Positions 22,413 to 35,706 of a stretch of DNA of 64,000 bases are shown here, piece by piece; the stretch's first letter is position 1, and each line of letters opens with the position of its first letter. Below the pieces are notes generated by a model that was given only the letters and a program-made list of their open reading frames with translations, was not told the DNA's origin and searched no databases. Position numbers and translations under genes: made by a program. Origin of the DNA: Fallopia convolvulus (taxonomy: Eukaryota; Streptophyta; Magnoliopsida; Caryophyllales; Polygonaceae); the NCBI GenBank assembly GCA_964016875.1, contig OZ024724.1, positions 20,506,200-20,570,199 on the forward strand, written 5' to 3'.

Positions 22413-24604
22413 GAAGAGGAATTAAACAGTGAAACATCAAATATCCAATTTGTAGTGAATTATTTTTTAAAAAATTACACCGTTCAAAATATGTGAGTCG
22501 GGCGTAGGCTAAACTTGGATTTGCTTATTGTTGGCATTGTTCTGATGGTTCACCAAGTGAATTCGGTCACTTCTTATATCCTCTTTCTCCTTTCTTTGTC
22601 TATCTCGATCTGTTAATTTTATTTGGCAATATTGTGTAGTGACGAATTTGCTTATGAAATTGAAAAAGTGCACAAGCTAATCAATCACATCAATTTCTAA
22701 AATTTGGTCATGGATTTGCCTATTCTATTGAATTATGAAGAGTTGGTTGAATAGGGATAGAGTTAGAGCCGTGAAAGCAGAAAGCTTCCTGATTTTCTCA
22801 AACTTTGTTTATTTTATAACCTATTTTGTATAGTTTTACCTTGTTTTATATGCCTTCAAGTCTTCAACAATGTATGGAAAGATCATGAAAGTGAGGATAT
22901 GGATATTGATACAGATCATTGGACGAGGAGCGGTGCATGGTAGACCTTTAAGCTTGCTTCTTGCGCCTAAAGAGGAGTTGGTGGTGCCTTGGTTGAACTT
23001 TGTGGATGAGATGATGATGGAATGGTGAGATCTATGAATGGAGACGAGGGGGTGATTGGATATGGAAGTGTTTGCTTTGGATACAACTCACCTTAAAAAT
23101 ACAAACTAATAAACCAACTCAAAGATATGACTCACTTTGAATCGGATGTTGAAGGGAGATTCGATATGAATCATGAATCAACTTTTGTAGGCAACTAAAG
23201 GTATTTTATTTAAGGAAAAATATGAAATTACAAGATATAAAAACCAACAAGAAACTAATGTTCAATCCAATGTGCCTTTCTAAGGAGATCTCACCTCCCT
23301 TTAAAGCAAAACTCGACATATTGGGCTTGATCTTTTGACGAAGAAATAATCATAGCTCACATATTGGGCTTGATCCAAAATTATGGTTCTTCTTCATCAT
23401 TAGAGACACCCCCAAATTTATTAAAATGAAAGGCATTTGACCATATATCACGCAACAAGAAGAAGGTAAATGTGGAAGATTGCGGTAAATTTGTGGAGTC
23501 TTCGGTCTACCACGTCATCTACCCACCAACATTCATTTCCTTGAGCTATGTGACTTAATCATGTGTTTAACCACCTTGCTTAGCTTAAGTGTTCTTTTAG
23601 ATATTAATCACGATCCCGCGAGGGTGAGCTAACCCCAAAATCCCATCCTTAGTTTGGATTACAAGCTACAACTTACTTGCATGTAGTCGGAATTGGCTGT
23701 AATTTTCTACCAGCCATACGGCGGTGAATTCATTCTTTGGCCTTGTACACAATACTCTTTCCATCACAAACATCTATATGCATTGATTGATGCTTCCTCT
23801 CTTACTAGATTCGATGTTTTATCTTCATAAGTGAGCTTCTTTTTGACGACTAGCGTCTCAAGTGGGTGGCTTTTGATTCTACTTTATGTGTTGAGCGTCC
23901 TGGCGCGGTTGTCAGAAAGGTGTTACTAGAAATCAATATATAAAGCTACAATTTAAAACCTTTGTTTTGGCGTCTTCTTGTCTTGTCTCTTAGATATAGA
24001 CTATGTTGGCAGCAACTTAATGACAACTTCTCTTCTTGTGTGTATAATTTGTGTATTTTTGTGTATGAGTATGTGTGTGTGAGGGGGGGGGGGGCGACAA
24101 GGTCCCATCGCTGACTTAGCTCAGGCCTAAGTGAAAGTAAAGTGGCGTTATAATCTACAATAATAGTTGTTCAACAAACTCCATGTCTAGGTCTAATACC
24201 CAATAGGGATCGTATTATTTCAGGAACAAGGTATCTGACTCGATCAAAACGATGAGTAGAGAAAGGATGTGATTCGGTCGATCATATTTGCATGGAAGAA
24301 AAGTCTATTGATGTAAGAGATTTGGCATTTATGTCATATGTACATGTTGTGTACCCAAAATAAATAAATATTTTTACACCAAAAATAATAATAAATGAAA
24401 GTTTCCTTTTTCATTATTTTAAGAATATACTCACATGAAATTTGGGAAGAGGAAGAATGTAAACTTAAACAATAAGATATTTCATCTAAAAAACCAAGTT
24501 GGCATTTATTTTAGTCACTTGATGTTGTTTTATCCATTTATAAGGTATTGAGCACATCAAGTTTCTTAAAATGATTGAGCAATGTCTAAGAGCATGAAGA
24601 AGGA

Positions 24605-24644
<40 letters not shown>

Positions 24645-24777
24645 AATCATACTCAAAAAATCAAATATTTTTGATGCAAGTATTGCTTAAACCAAAAAAT
24701 TATCACGTGTGTGTGACATCAGGGTAAGAACCCACAAAAAGGATGAAGGCTAAAAAGAAAGAAAGCCAAATTTAGCC
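22413..24777. other. Intergenic DNA without a recognised gene
   Basis: Holds a run of 12 G at about 24083-24094 and scattered short ORFs. Stretches near 22880-23060 read like decayed coding DNA but match nothing I can name. Confidence 0.45.
24602..24648 (+). repeat. (GAAA)n microsatellite
   Basis: About 11 tandem GAAA units, some 130 bp beyond the stop codon of the FSP1-like gene. Confidence 0.97.
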
Positions 24778-26721
24778 TTAGAAACCATATCTCCTACGAG
24801 TCCTCCCAAGAAACAAATCTCTAGACTTGAAGAACCCTGGCAAGCGCCCATTAACCGTGAAGCATAAGATTTGGCCCACTGCTTCTTGTTTCCCAAGTGA
24901 AACCAACGCTATTGGTGGACCAGGCATATATGAAGCCAACCTTGATTCATCTTGGCCCTCCACCAACATCTTTATGTTCTTCATGGCCAATTCCGTTTGT
25001 CTCATTGCATAGAACCCTTGCTTTAACTCCTGCCAATGAAAATTTAGATAAAACCAAAATTTGAACAATTATAGACAATTATGAACAATTAAATCATGCA
25101 AATTTACCAAGGCATGGCTCCTTGCATCAACTTACATGGGTGTTTGTAATGTCTCCAATTGCGAATACATTCTTGTAACCTTTAACTCGTAAGTGTTCAT
25201 CGACTAATAATCTCCCTTGTGTGTCCACCTTATCCCCTAACATTGTCTCACTAAGCCATAACGATCCTACATGGTTCCCGGTGCAATCAAAATGACAATC
25301 ACAAGAGATAACTCTGCCTTCGGAGGTTTCAACTATGCCCTCTGCTAAAGAGGTGAGATCGACACACTGATCAAGGATAATTTCGACTTTCTTTGAAACT
25401 AGCCAGTCGTAGGCCTTCTTCGACGCCTTTAATCCGATGAACTCCAACAACCTTGACCCTCGGTGAACAAGAATTATCTTCTTGTCAGGAAATGTCGTTG
25501 CTATTTCTCCAGCAAACTCCACTCCAGTTGGTCCTCCTCCAACTATTAATACTGAATTAGCCAAAGTTATAACTTCTTGAGCTGCATAGATTGAATCAAA
25601 TTAGGATTTAACCACAAAATGGCTAAAATTAGACAACTTAGGTTAATCATTTACCTTCATGAAATTGAAAGATTCGTTCGTCTTTAGAAGGTGGAGAATG
25701 ATCTTCATGTCCAGTGGCAATGACAAGATAGTCATATGGAACCACATAACCATGAGTTGTGAGTACTTTAAATTCGGTGATGTTGGCAGCATTAGAAGTA
25801 ATCAATTCGACTTTGGGGAGAATTTCTTTCAAGTCAATAAGTGATCTTTCCCCAAATGAAGGATTTACCATTCCTCTCAAGGAGGCCCATGGAATCCTAA
25901 AATACTCCTTCCTATTACGCACACCATTTGGATAGTACAAAGATCAAAATGTATAAAAGCTACATAATGCTAAAGAAATTATTTTGTTGAAGTCATGTTT
26001 GATTCGAAACATGACAATTAAATATCATGGTTCTTTGTTCCTTTAGGCACATGAGATAAGGCACAATGTCATTTCAGATTACTAAATTTCATGTCATATA
26101 AGTACATCAAATTAACAATTGCCTAATTAAGAAAATCATGAAATTCAATATCAAATATGAGCTCAATGTTGAATTTAAACTTTTAATTCAAATTATATGA
26201 TTGAAATGGGCAATGGAAGAACCCTACCAACTTCATGATAAGTCAAAGTAAACTAAAACATAGAGCAAGCAACCCCACTAACCCTACAAACTTCGTGGTA
26301 AATCAAAGTACAACAATTAAAACACAAAGGAACAAACCTAGTTGTCTACATTTGTTATAAAAAAAATTATGCCCATAAATAGTCCTTTTTCTCCAAAACA
26401 CAACTTAAATTGGATTTGCAAAAATAATAATCATTAAACCATCTCAGTTTGAAATATCATAACCTTCGACTAGCTCAAGTTGTAAGAAAGTGTCAAATTA
26501 CAAAGAAACAAGGTGGTGTTTTGCAATTTCTTGTTTAGGAAGTAAGTTTGCGCCATTATATTGTAAAAAATATCAATACACGATGAAGGAAAGAATGGAG
26601 CATACGGGTCAATTAGGATAACTTTCGCATGATGTTGGAGTTGTTTTGCAAGAAGTGACCCAGCGATTCCTCCACCAATCACCACCACTCTCTTCCCCTC
26701 CTCCACACCTAAATTTCCCAT
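24778..26721 (-). CDS. FAD/NAD(P)H-dependent oxidoreductase, AIF/FSP1-like (four exons)
   Basis: Coding exons on the minus strand are 26606-26721, 25655-25911, 25136-25581 and 24778-25029. The sum is 1071 nt, giving 356 aa and TAA, close to the roughly 360-370 aa of plant AIF-homolog/FSP1-like proteins. The N-terminal Rossmann motif KRVVVIGGGIAGSLLAK binds FAD (residues 10-26). YDYLVIATGHEDH is the usual strand after the first FAD segment. A second GxGxxG, VLIVGGGPTGVEFAGE (135-150), binds NAD(P)H, and NVFAIGDITN near residue 267 holds the FAD-contacting Asp. IPWASLRGMVNPSFGER is a plant-family signature. Members reduce quinone-type acceptors and can protect membranes from lipid peroxidation; the plant substrate is inferred. 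The chosen ATG gives Met-Gly-Asn, so Gly2 myristoylation as in animal FSP1 is conceivable, but residue 6 is Val, not Ser/Thr. No defects seen. Confidence 0.93.
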
Positions 26722-28236
26722 CAATCCAACTAAATCTTTCCCACCTCAAAAAATTTAGAAAGTACAATGCATATAAAACAAACAATTACTTAAATAAACA
26801 AAATCCGTAAAACCCTAAATTGGAAGGAATTAATAGATAAGAAGGAGGAATACAAATTGATTTTGGGAATGGACGGGGAGAGAAAACAAGGGTTTTCCTA
26901 GCTCTCTTCCTCGAGAGAGGAACAAGCAGGAAAACCGTTGTTGAGAGGGAGGAAGAGAGATTCAGGAATGGAATGGCAGAAGAATGAAGAATCGAAAGGG
27001 CTTCTTCTCCATCTTGCAGTTGTAAAATTTTCTATGTATGGAAAATGATTGTCTGCCATTGGAGTTGGAGGTGGGTGGCAATTTTAGAGGGGAGAAGATT
27101 TTAAAAAATGAGTAATTTCTACTTAACAGAATTAATTGGGAATAGTGCATCAGATCGCTCTTTATTTGTTTTTTTTCTTCACAAAACCACCATGTGATTA
27201 AAAAACATTATAAAAAAGCCACCACTTATTGTCACTTACATGCACAAAAGCACCCCTTAGAAATTTTTTTAGTATAAAAGCACTCCTTATTCATATCTTG
27301 CTTGCAAACATCCACATAAAATCCTATTTCACCCAATTATTCATGAAAGTTTTGGTCATTTGGTGAAAATAGCATGACAATTGATTAAGATAACATAAGA
27401 TCTATCAAAAATCTTAAATTATTAGATGTTTTGATGTATTGAATTTAAAAGTTGATTGAATAAAAGTTTCAATTTAGTAGTTTGGCTTAGTTAAAACCCA
27501 AAATTATATGGTTTTGAACCAAACTGGGCCAATATATTTAAAATAGCGTAAGGTATAGGAAAAAGTTTTAAACATTGGTGTTTTTATATCTTTTAAACAC
27601 AAAACTTGAAAATTTATTTCACACTGATTTTACTCAAGCTTGTTTGTTTGTTACTTAGTCAAAATTTTTCTATAATTAATAAATAAAACTCTACCTGCTA
27701 AATCCATATTTTTTCATAAGGGAAGGATTTGAATTACAAGACATGTCGGATAGATCGAGAGACTGAGAAACTCGGTAACATGATAAACTAGCAAGAGAAA
27801 ATAAAATTAAAAGAACAACAATCAAGGAGATAACAACCTATCAACATGAGAACCTATACATGCCTAAGAAAGGGTTGAGTATGGGACAACTGTGAGTTAT
27901 ATACAAACTAACACATGTGTATAATGTCGTTAGGGAACAAGTCAGTAAGGCACTCTTTGGAAGTTCGACAAAACTCTTGAGAATTTCTCTGTCTTTAGAA
28001 CCCCACAAGAACCACACCACCAAGACTTCTTCCAAAATAATAACTATGTTTAAAACACTTGAGCCTAACTCCACACCAAAAAAAATGTATCTCAAATGTT
28101 AACAAAAGGCGTATATAATACATATATATAAAAATATAACACATAATATATATTTTTACACTTTTTACTCTTCTACTTGTACATTTTCTCTTTTTTGAAA
28201 AATGTTACCTTGTAAAAGTAAAATTTTTATGCTCAG
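26722..28236. other. Upstream region of the FSP1-like gene and intergenic DNA
   Basis: The first 250-350 bp (purine-rich on the minus strand around 26860-27000) probably contain the 5' UTR and promoter. The rest is AT-rich with no repeat or gene recognised. A minus-strand ORF at 26962-27150 shows no family resemblance. Confidence 0.4.
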
Positions 28237-28407
28237 ATGGCCACCTCAGATGAGGTAATCAAAAGCAATGAAGTAGCCAAAGTCAAGGCATCTGACACAG
28301 TGAAGTTTGCGATTAAGGAAGGCCATGGATATGGTAGTGGATTCATGTCAAGCGCAATGGAAGGAAGGCCATGGGAAAGGCATATTGGACCATCAGTGTT
28401 GAAGTAA
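28237..28407 (+). CDS. Small ORF, 56 codons, possible first exon
   Basis: ATG GCC ACC is a strong plant initiation context. The product starts MATSDEVIKSNEVAKVKASD and contains FAIKEGHGYGSGFMSSAMEG and RPWERHIGP, with balanced codon use unlike the AT-rich surroundings. A consensus donor (AA|GTAAGT, GT at 28404-28405) overlaps its last codons, so it may be the first exon of a spliced gene. No downstream exon was identified and no family is recognised. It could also be a gene fragment. Confidence 0.35.
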   Translation: MATSDEVIKSNEVAKVKASDTVKFAIKEGHGYGSGFMSSAMEGRPWERHIGPSVLK

Positions 28408-31310
28408 GTAACCTATAGTCATCTTTTGAACAATGCTGAATAATAAATCATGCAATAAACTAAATGAATTTGAACACAAGATAAAATCATTGATTAAATA
28501 ACTTAGTTAACTAAAGGAAACCTTTACCTTCCAAGCTTCTGCTTGAAGAGGTTTCAAAGCGTTCCTTGGTCTATTGATATCTTGATTCGGATACAAAGCC
28601 AAGCTTGGATTCAACTTCTTTATGATCACGACAAGGTTGACACATTTCTATCTTTTGTAATTTTCTCTAAATCTAAAAGCCTAAAAACTTCCTCTCAGAA
28701 TGTTGTCTTTCATAAAGAGGAGAATCATCCCTTTATATAAAGATCGCTAAAAGCTAAACCCTAGATGATATAATATTTTATTTATATATAATTCTTTTTT
28801 CTCTTTTAAGGCTTAGAAGAAATAATCTTTCATAATATAAATTATATCCTAAACCAAAGCTAGACAAACGTAATAAAATTTAGGACACGCTAGTTCTTCA
28901 TCATTGTACTCAAGATCTTCACTTTTCATAACAAATCCCTAATTTAAGGAAAGTTTTATCTCCTCTTTGCCTCCTTGTTGTCTTCTGTCTTCTATTATTT
29001 TTCTTCTAATTTTTTTAAAATATATTATTTCCTAAAATCAACTTTCAACTACCTCAACCAATCGAGTCAATATGATCATGGTTTAATTGATTGGAAGCTT
29101 AGTGTTTAAGGTTCTTTTTAAAAGTCGGCGACATTCAAAATCTGCATCAACAACTTCTCGTTATGCTCACGGTATCATTTCTTCCCAAAATACTTCTAGC
29201 ATTTTCATCTTCTCAAAAGCATTATCTTGAATATCTCACCTCACATCCTTCTCGATCACTTCGATACACAATCTTCAATCTTCTTATGTCGTTGATTATA
29301 TAGATTGATTTATTTGTTATTTCTATTTAGAACCATTAAAATCATATATTAATCTTCAAAGGTGGATGGCTTGAATGCTTTCCTAAGGTCAATAGCCTCT
29401 AAAATTATAATAAATTCCTTGTTTCTAATAATAAAAAAATTTCACAATTTCATACAAATGTTTCAAAGCTTCTTTACTAGCTTCAACACATAAATACTCA
29501 GAGATATGCTAAGACAATAAGAATTTCGCAAAATTTCCCCATAAATTAACAATAATGTTTTTAAGCATGTTTCCCACAATCTAACAATACCTCATATGCA
29601 TTAATTTTACCTTTTGGCATCCTCAAAAGGAAAAAACTTAAAAGAAACCAATAAATGATGTGCATACCTTAGTCACACCCATTGGCATACCAAGACTTAC
29701 CAAAAGTCCTTGGTAGCCGACCATCAAAGTAGTTGAATAAGATCTATGGCAAAATTGCTTCACCAAGCTTATAATGTTCAACCAAGAAAGTAGTAAATTT
29801 CCTATACCATAACCAATCTAGAATAACAACATGCTTGTGTTCATCACCGTTGTCAAAAATACACTTCCTTGTGTGAAATGGAGCCTCAATTAGATGTTGA
29901 AAAAAAGACAAAAAAATTATAAATAGATAAATAAACATATGAATGAAACAAAAGGATAGCTATTATTAACAACTTACAACATTAACAAGCAAAAAATCCT
30001 TGCCAAAAGGCTCTTTGAAGAAGGTCTACATATCAATGCCAATAGTAGATTTGGTATTACATAAAAGAAGAGAAGAATTGTCATAAATACAAGAAAACTA
30101 GAATCCCTAATGCATCTTGCAAAATTGGATATAGTGACGATAGATCCTTGTCATTAAGACATCTAATGACATGTTATAAACTGTCATCAATATGTCATTG
30201 ATTATGCTTACAAAATGACATTTTTTTTATGCTTACAAAAGATCATTACCATTAGTTGTAGTGACACTTTACAAGTGTCATCAACTTGTAGTAATGATGA
30301 CAATCGATAATTGTCATCAACAAATCTAATTATACTTTGAAATTGTCATGAAATAATAGTAGGGATGACACTTGAATGGTTTCATTAAAAATAATATTGA
30401 TGTGGCTAAGTGTAGGCAAAACTAACGTTAATTCTAAGCCCTTTGATGACAAGTTTTTTTGCGGTCCGTTTTTTTTTCCAACAAGTACCTTTGTCCAGTG
30501 AGCATCCCTTCGAACTCCACTGTAATTCTAAGCCCTCTAGTCTCATTTGTTTTTTCTGTCTAATTAATAATTGGGTGTTGCTCATGTTTTCCTCTGCCTA
30601 CCATCGGTGATTTGAAGCCTCGTTTTGCGGTCAAACCACATGCCCTTCTTCCTATTCGTCAACCGCTCGACTTAATATCAACACTTTAACTTGATTAATG
30701 TTGGGTGTTTGTAGTTAAGTAGGTTTTATATTTGTATGGTGTGTTTGACTAGTTTGGATTGTTTAAGTTTTTGGTGTATGAGTTCGATCGGAATTCAAAA
30801 ATTGTAGTTTGTTTTCATGCGTTTGTGCTAATCAAATTAGTGGAGTACTGGTTAATTAATTAGGATGGGGGATTGTATGTTTTAGTGAGTTGGGGGTACA
30901 AATCAGGTTAGTCGTAGTAGTTAGTGTTGTAGCTAATTATTTAAGTAGTTAATTTGTTGACTAGTTAATTACGTGTTGTAGAGTAGCTATTTCCTATTGA
31001 AGGGTGTAGTAAGGGTTAGAGCAAGGAGCAATACTTAGGGATAGATTTTTAATTAGTAATTAAATTAGGTTACACTATTGATTTTTGGTAGATTAGTTCG
31101 ACTAATGGGTAAATAAGGGGACTGAGTTGTAACCGAGATTGAGTTTAAATTAAGTAATTAGTAAGGTGTTGGTTAGTTGGTTTGGGATCAAGACTTGAAC
31201 GCATATATGTTTTTTAAATATTAGAAAGTCTAGTTAGTAGGTTTAACAAATTAGACTAGTCGTCAATTATTAGCTAGTTGATATTGGTTGAGTAGTTGTT
31301 AAATCTAAAC
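28408..31310. other. Intergenic DNA without a recognised gene
   Basis: AT-rich. A minus-strand stretch at 29744-29938 (DNGDEHKHVVILDWLWYRKF in its translation) looks like decayed coding sequence, perhaps of a transposon, but I cannot assign it. 30120-30400 has TGTCAT repeats listed separately. 30690-31300 is rich in TTAGTTAATT-type words with no other structure. Confidence 0.45.
30120..30400. repeat. Cluster of TGTCATNAA words (possible subterminal repeats of a DNA transposon)
   Basis: TGTCATTAA, TGTCATCAA, TGTCATTGA and their complements recur about ten times in 280 bp. TTGTAGTGACAC at 30256-30267 contains the complement of CACTACAA, the usual CACTA end. No opposite end was located, so assignment to CACTA is tentative. 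Confidence 0.35.
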
Positions 31311-31323
31311 ATATCATCGTGAC

Positions 31324-33130
31324 TAGACCTCGATCTCGTCCCAAAAGCGACTCAAAAAACCCTAGCACCACCATGCCATGGCCGCTGCCGCCGCCCCCAG
31401 AGATTGACGCCTCCAACGAATCTACGATCTCGAATCCGGTCAATTATCACAACAAATGGAAGAAAATTTCAAAGAACCCCTTGTCTCCCATTGTTATTAC
31501 TCAGATCTATCGCCAAAAAGGCAAGATTCGAAAGCTTTGGATGATCTTCACATACCTCTGTCCGCATTTGATGGGCCTCAAATCTCAAGAGCCTTCATGG
31601 CCAACCAACAAGCTTGTAGTTCGGCTGTCTGTTGCATCTTCGCCCAAATCTTGCTCAACTAAATTTGTGAAAAATAAAGCGTTGCTCCTTGAAATTAGCA
31701 TCCAAACCTCAAACCATTGCATGAGAAAGGAAATATGGTGGACATGGGTCACTTCCTACGGGGTTCGATTCTTTCTTGGATAGTTCGATTCTCACAGGTT
31801 GGCGGCGGAGTCGTGGTTTGGTCATTGGTGTAGGGTAAGTTCGCTTGTGCCTGATCTTGATGTCCTTCTTCTCCTAATTCTGGTTCTTCGCTATATTTAT
31901 AAGCTACGCACTAGATTTTTCTACAAACCCAAGTACCCAATCCTTCGTCCTACTTTTCCTTTTGTGTTTATCCCTAATTCCACCCACAAAGCACACACAC
32001 ATAACATCTCCTTGGAAAAAATCATATTCAATCTACGAAAATGGCTGAGAATTAAAGAGTACCAAAAGACCCTTTTCCAAAAAAGAGAGATGGAAACCCC
32101 ATCACATCACTAGTGTTTTCACCCAACCTAAAATTTCATCTGATGGTTGCAAAAATAGACCAGACTCAAAGATGAACCATAACCCTGGTGGCGATCGGAA
32201 AAATACTCACACTTTTCATGTCATTAAAAGTCATGTATTGGAATTGGTTGTTATGCTCTGGCTGCATTTGTTGGTGCAGGAGATGTCCTTTGTTTTCAAC
32301 AACTTGAAGAAAGGAAATGCATATAAAACCACTTTGAGAATTCTCAATCAAGTTCTCTTGTTTTGTTGGCTTCAAGGCTCTTGTAATTGGACTCTTTTAT
32401 GAATGCATGCTTGTGTTAAACTTGTGTTTTACTCTCTTGTAATTCTTTTTTAATCCCCCTTCCTATTTGGGCATGGTTACAATTGCAGCAACTCTTGTTT
32501 TTGCTTGAAAAAACACATTTTTATACCCTTGAAATGCAATAACTTGGGTGTTACTACTATGAAAAGTGTTACTAATCACAATCATCACCATATATATACC
32601 AAAATCACAAATAAAAGGGAGACCAAACCCTGTCTGCTACATGTGTGGGGAATCAACACCCTCAAATTTATACCAATCACTATGTACAAACATAATGAAA
32701 CCCGTTTTTCCTGTGCGGTCTGTTCTATCCTTTTCTATATCATGTACTTAGATTTTGGTGTTTTGATGTACTTGCTTCTACATGTTGTGGTGGAATCTGT
32801 TGATTTAATTGTCTTAATTACAATCATGGAATTTGAAGGGGGATCCCCTGTGTATGGTGAACTACAATATCGCCAAAAACTTGGGATATCAACCCCATTC
32901 GATGGTTCAAAAACCACTAAAATCGCCACCCATACTACCATTCATATGGGACGTATGGTAAAGGCTGGTGAAAACACCACAAACGAAAATCGAATAATTA
33001 TATGTAAAGGCCTCGGACGGCGGGTACGGGGCATGATACGTACATTGTCAAACTGCCAAAATCGAATAAGCACAAATGTACTAATAAAATTACCAAATTA
33101 AACTTGAGGAAGAAACTAAACCTTCCAACG
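31324..33130 (+). pseudogene. LINE 5' region and ORF1 remnant
   Basis: Begins TAGACCTCGATCTCGTCC and soon has MPWPLPPPPEIDAS, a Pro-rich start. Later frames are scattered, and a basic stretch near 32850-33075 ends ahead of the endonuclease. I could not identify the usual DUF4283/zinc-knuckle ORF1 motifs, so the region is badly decayed or partly replaced. Confidence 0.45.
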
Positions 33131-33159
33131 GTCAAAAGCCACAAACAAGCTGTTATTTT

Positions 33160-33957
33160 ATGAAGCTTTGTATGTGGAATTATAGGGGTATCAAACGAAA
33201 ACCATTCTGGACCGAGGTTAACTCGATATGCCAGCTTGAGAACATAAATCTTCGCCTTGGTTGAAAAAAAGCCAAAGAACCACGGGATTGCACTGGATGG
33301 CAAAAGGCCGGGTTTGATACCTTAGAATTTATTCCGGCTATCGGACTTTCTGGCGGTTTGTGCATCCTTTGGAAGGGACACCAACTGTCAAGTTAAACGC
33401 TGAAAACTAACCACCTAGATGACCGATTTATCAGCATCCACTATTGCAACCTGGAAACCTCAAATGAATTGATCATCATTTTTGCCTATGCTCCCCCACA
33501 GGCATAAGAAAAGGAACAATTTTGGAAAAAACTTAGTGACTTTAAAAAATCACGGGACCTCCCATGTATCCTCATGGGTGATCTTAATAAAATCCAACAC
33601 CCGGACGAGAAATTGGGAGGGGCTACCCCTAGTTCATCCCAATTTGAATGTCTCATCAAATTCAAAAACGATTGCGATATGTGTGACATTCCCACTATGG
33701 GGAATAAATTCACGTGGAGAAAATCAATAAGCCTAGAGAATACAACTCTGGACAAATTAGACCGCACCCTTGTTAGTGATCAAATACTACAATGGTACCC
33801 CTTCATAGTGACAAAAAATCACGCTTTTTCCTCACCAGACCACTTCCCAATCACATGCAATCTCCCAATGAATAACCAGTTCAAACCTCAACCCTTCAAA
33901 TTTGAGATGATGTGGACCGAAAGAGAAGAATTCCAGAATATCATCAAACAAGCATGA
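33160..33957 (+). pseudogene. LINE endonuclease remnant
   Basis: Translations give CMWNYRGIKRKPF, ILMGDLNKIQHPDEKLGG, IPTMGNKFTWRKS, KLDRTLVSDQILQWYP and SSPDHFPITCNLP, the ordered signature blocks of plant LINE endonucleases (GDLN and DHxPI-type). Several stops and frameshifts occur in the first half; 33574-33957 is open. Confidence 0.85.
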
Positions 33958-34420
33958 CGCTTAAACGCTGGAGGATCTCATATGTTTAACATCACAAAAA
34001 ATACAACTCCTCAAAAGAAAGGCAAAAACTTGGAATAAACAAACCTTTGGAAACATTTTCGAACAAATCAAAAGACTTGACAAAGAATTGATAACTGTTT
34101 AAAAGGAAATTATTGAAAACAAGAACACTCATCTTATCCAAAGACAAAAGAGACTGACCAAAAAACGTTCTTGTCTTATTCAATTCCAACACTCCTATTG
34201 GAAACAAAAAGCCAAAAACACCCATATCAAACTAAATAATAAAAATACAAAATACTTCCACAAAATTTCAACCGGAAGAAGAAATCGGACTAACATCAAA
34301 GAAATACGAACATCGGATGGTACTACTATCTCAAGCCTAGAGAGTGTTAGGACAGAAATCAAACGCGACTTCCAAAACCGATTCTGAGCTGTTGAAAGTA
34401 ACCATGGGAAACTCCGGGAT

Positions 34421-35700
34421 ATGACCCAAACAATACAACGTGAAATAATAGAGGCTGACAATGCTGAATTGACAAAACCAGTCTCAAATGTAGAAGTTAA
34501 GAATGCGGTATTCGACATTGGGGACGACAAATCCCCGGGGCCTGATGGCATGCCAACATGCTTCTATAAAAAATATTGGCATATTGTCGGGCCAGACATT
34601 ATAAAGGCAGTGAAAAGTTTCTTTTGCTCTAGAAGATTCTTAAAACAAATTAACCACACTTTCATTATAGCAACCCCAATGTGAAAACCCTAATTCAACG
34701 AAGCATTATAGACCCATTAGCCTATGTAATACCATCTATAAAGTTATCTCAAAGATACTCACTAATCGTCTCAAAACAATTATGGCAAAAATTATACACC
34801 CAATGCAGGGTGCCTTCATTCAAAACCGTAGTATCCACGATAACGCCCTTATTGCCCATGAGATTTTTCACTCTTTCCGCAACAAAAAAGGGAAAGAGGG
34901 GTAGATCGCTGTTAAACTGGATATGGAAAAGGCATATGACCGAATTAGTTGGGAGTTCCTAGCGTTCATTCTTAACAAATTCGGATTCCTTGATAAATTC
35001 GTTGGGTGGATCCGAGAATGCGTGGAAACTGTCTCGTTCTCAGTTCTGGTCAACAACGGACCAACAGAACAATTCTTTCCCCAAAAAGGACTCCGACGGG
35101 GGGACCCGCTATCACCCTACCTTTTCATCTTGGCTACTGAGGTTCTTGCACGACAACTTCACCTCACAAGCACAAACCCGGATAGTGGGATCGATATCCA
35201 AATCTCACGAAATGGATCGCATTCGCGGATGATATTATCATTTTTTCCAAAGCTAAAAACCAAGCATGCAACAACATAAGAAACATAATTGACAATTATT
35301 TCCAAATATCCGGCCAAAATGTTAACTTTCATAAATCGGCCTTTCAGGTCACCTAAAATACGAACAGTATCATGAAAGAACAGATTAAACAAATCCTCCA
35401 TATCGATAACACTGTTGCTTTGGACAAATACCTGGGATGCCCAATCATAAATGGCAGAGTTACTCAAAATACTTTTAAGTCTCTTACCCTCTGAACTAGG
35501 ACACAGTTATCCAAATGGAAAGCTAATTCGCTTTCCCAAGAGGGTCGGGAAATCCTAATCAAATCTAATCTATCGGCACAACCAAACTACCTTATACAAT
35601 CCTTCCTTCTCCCTAGATCCACATTAAAAGAACTTGACCAAATTAACAAAACGTTCTTTTGGAACAAAGAGAGGAACCATAAACCTCTGATCAGCTGGAA
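34421..35700 (+). pseudogene. LINE reverse transcriptase remnant
   Basis: Blocks in order: DIGDDKSPGPDGMPTCFYKK, HYRPISLCNTIYKVISKI in another frame, KLDMEKAYDRISWEFL, GLRRGDPLSPYLFILATEVL, and AFADDIIIFSKAKN at about 35220-35260 (catalytic FADD). A frameshift separates the LSPYLF block from FADD and a stop follows GKEG, so no active enzyme can be made. Confidence 0.88.
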
Positions 35701-35706
35701 CTCAAT

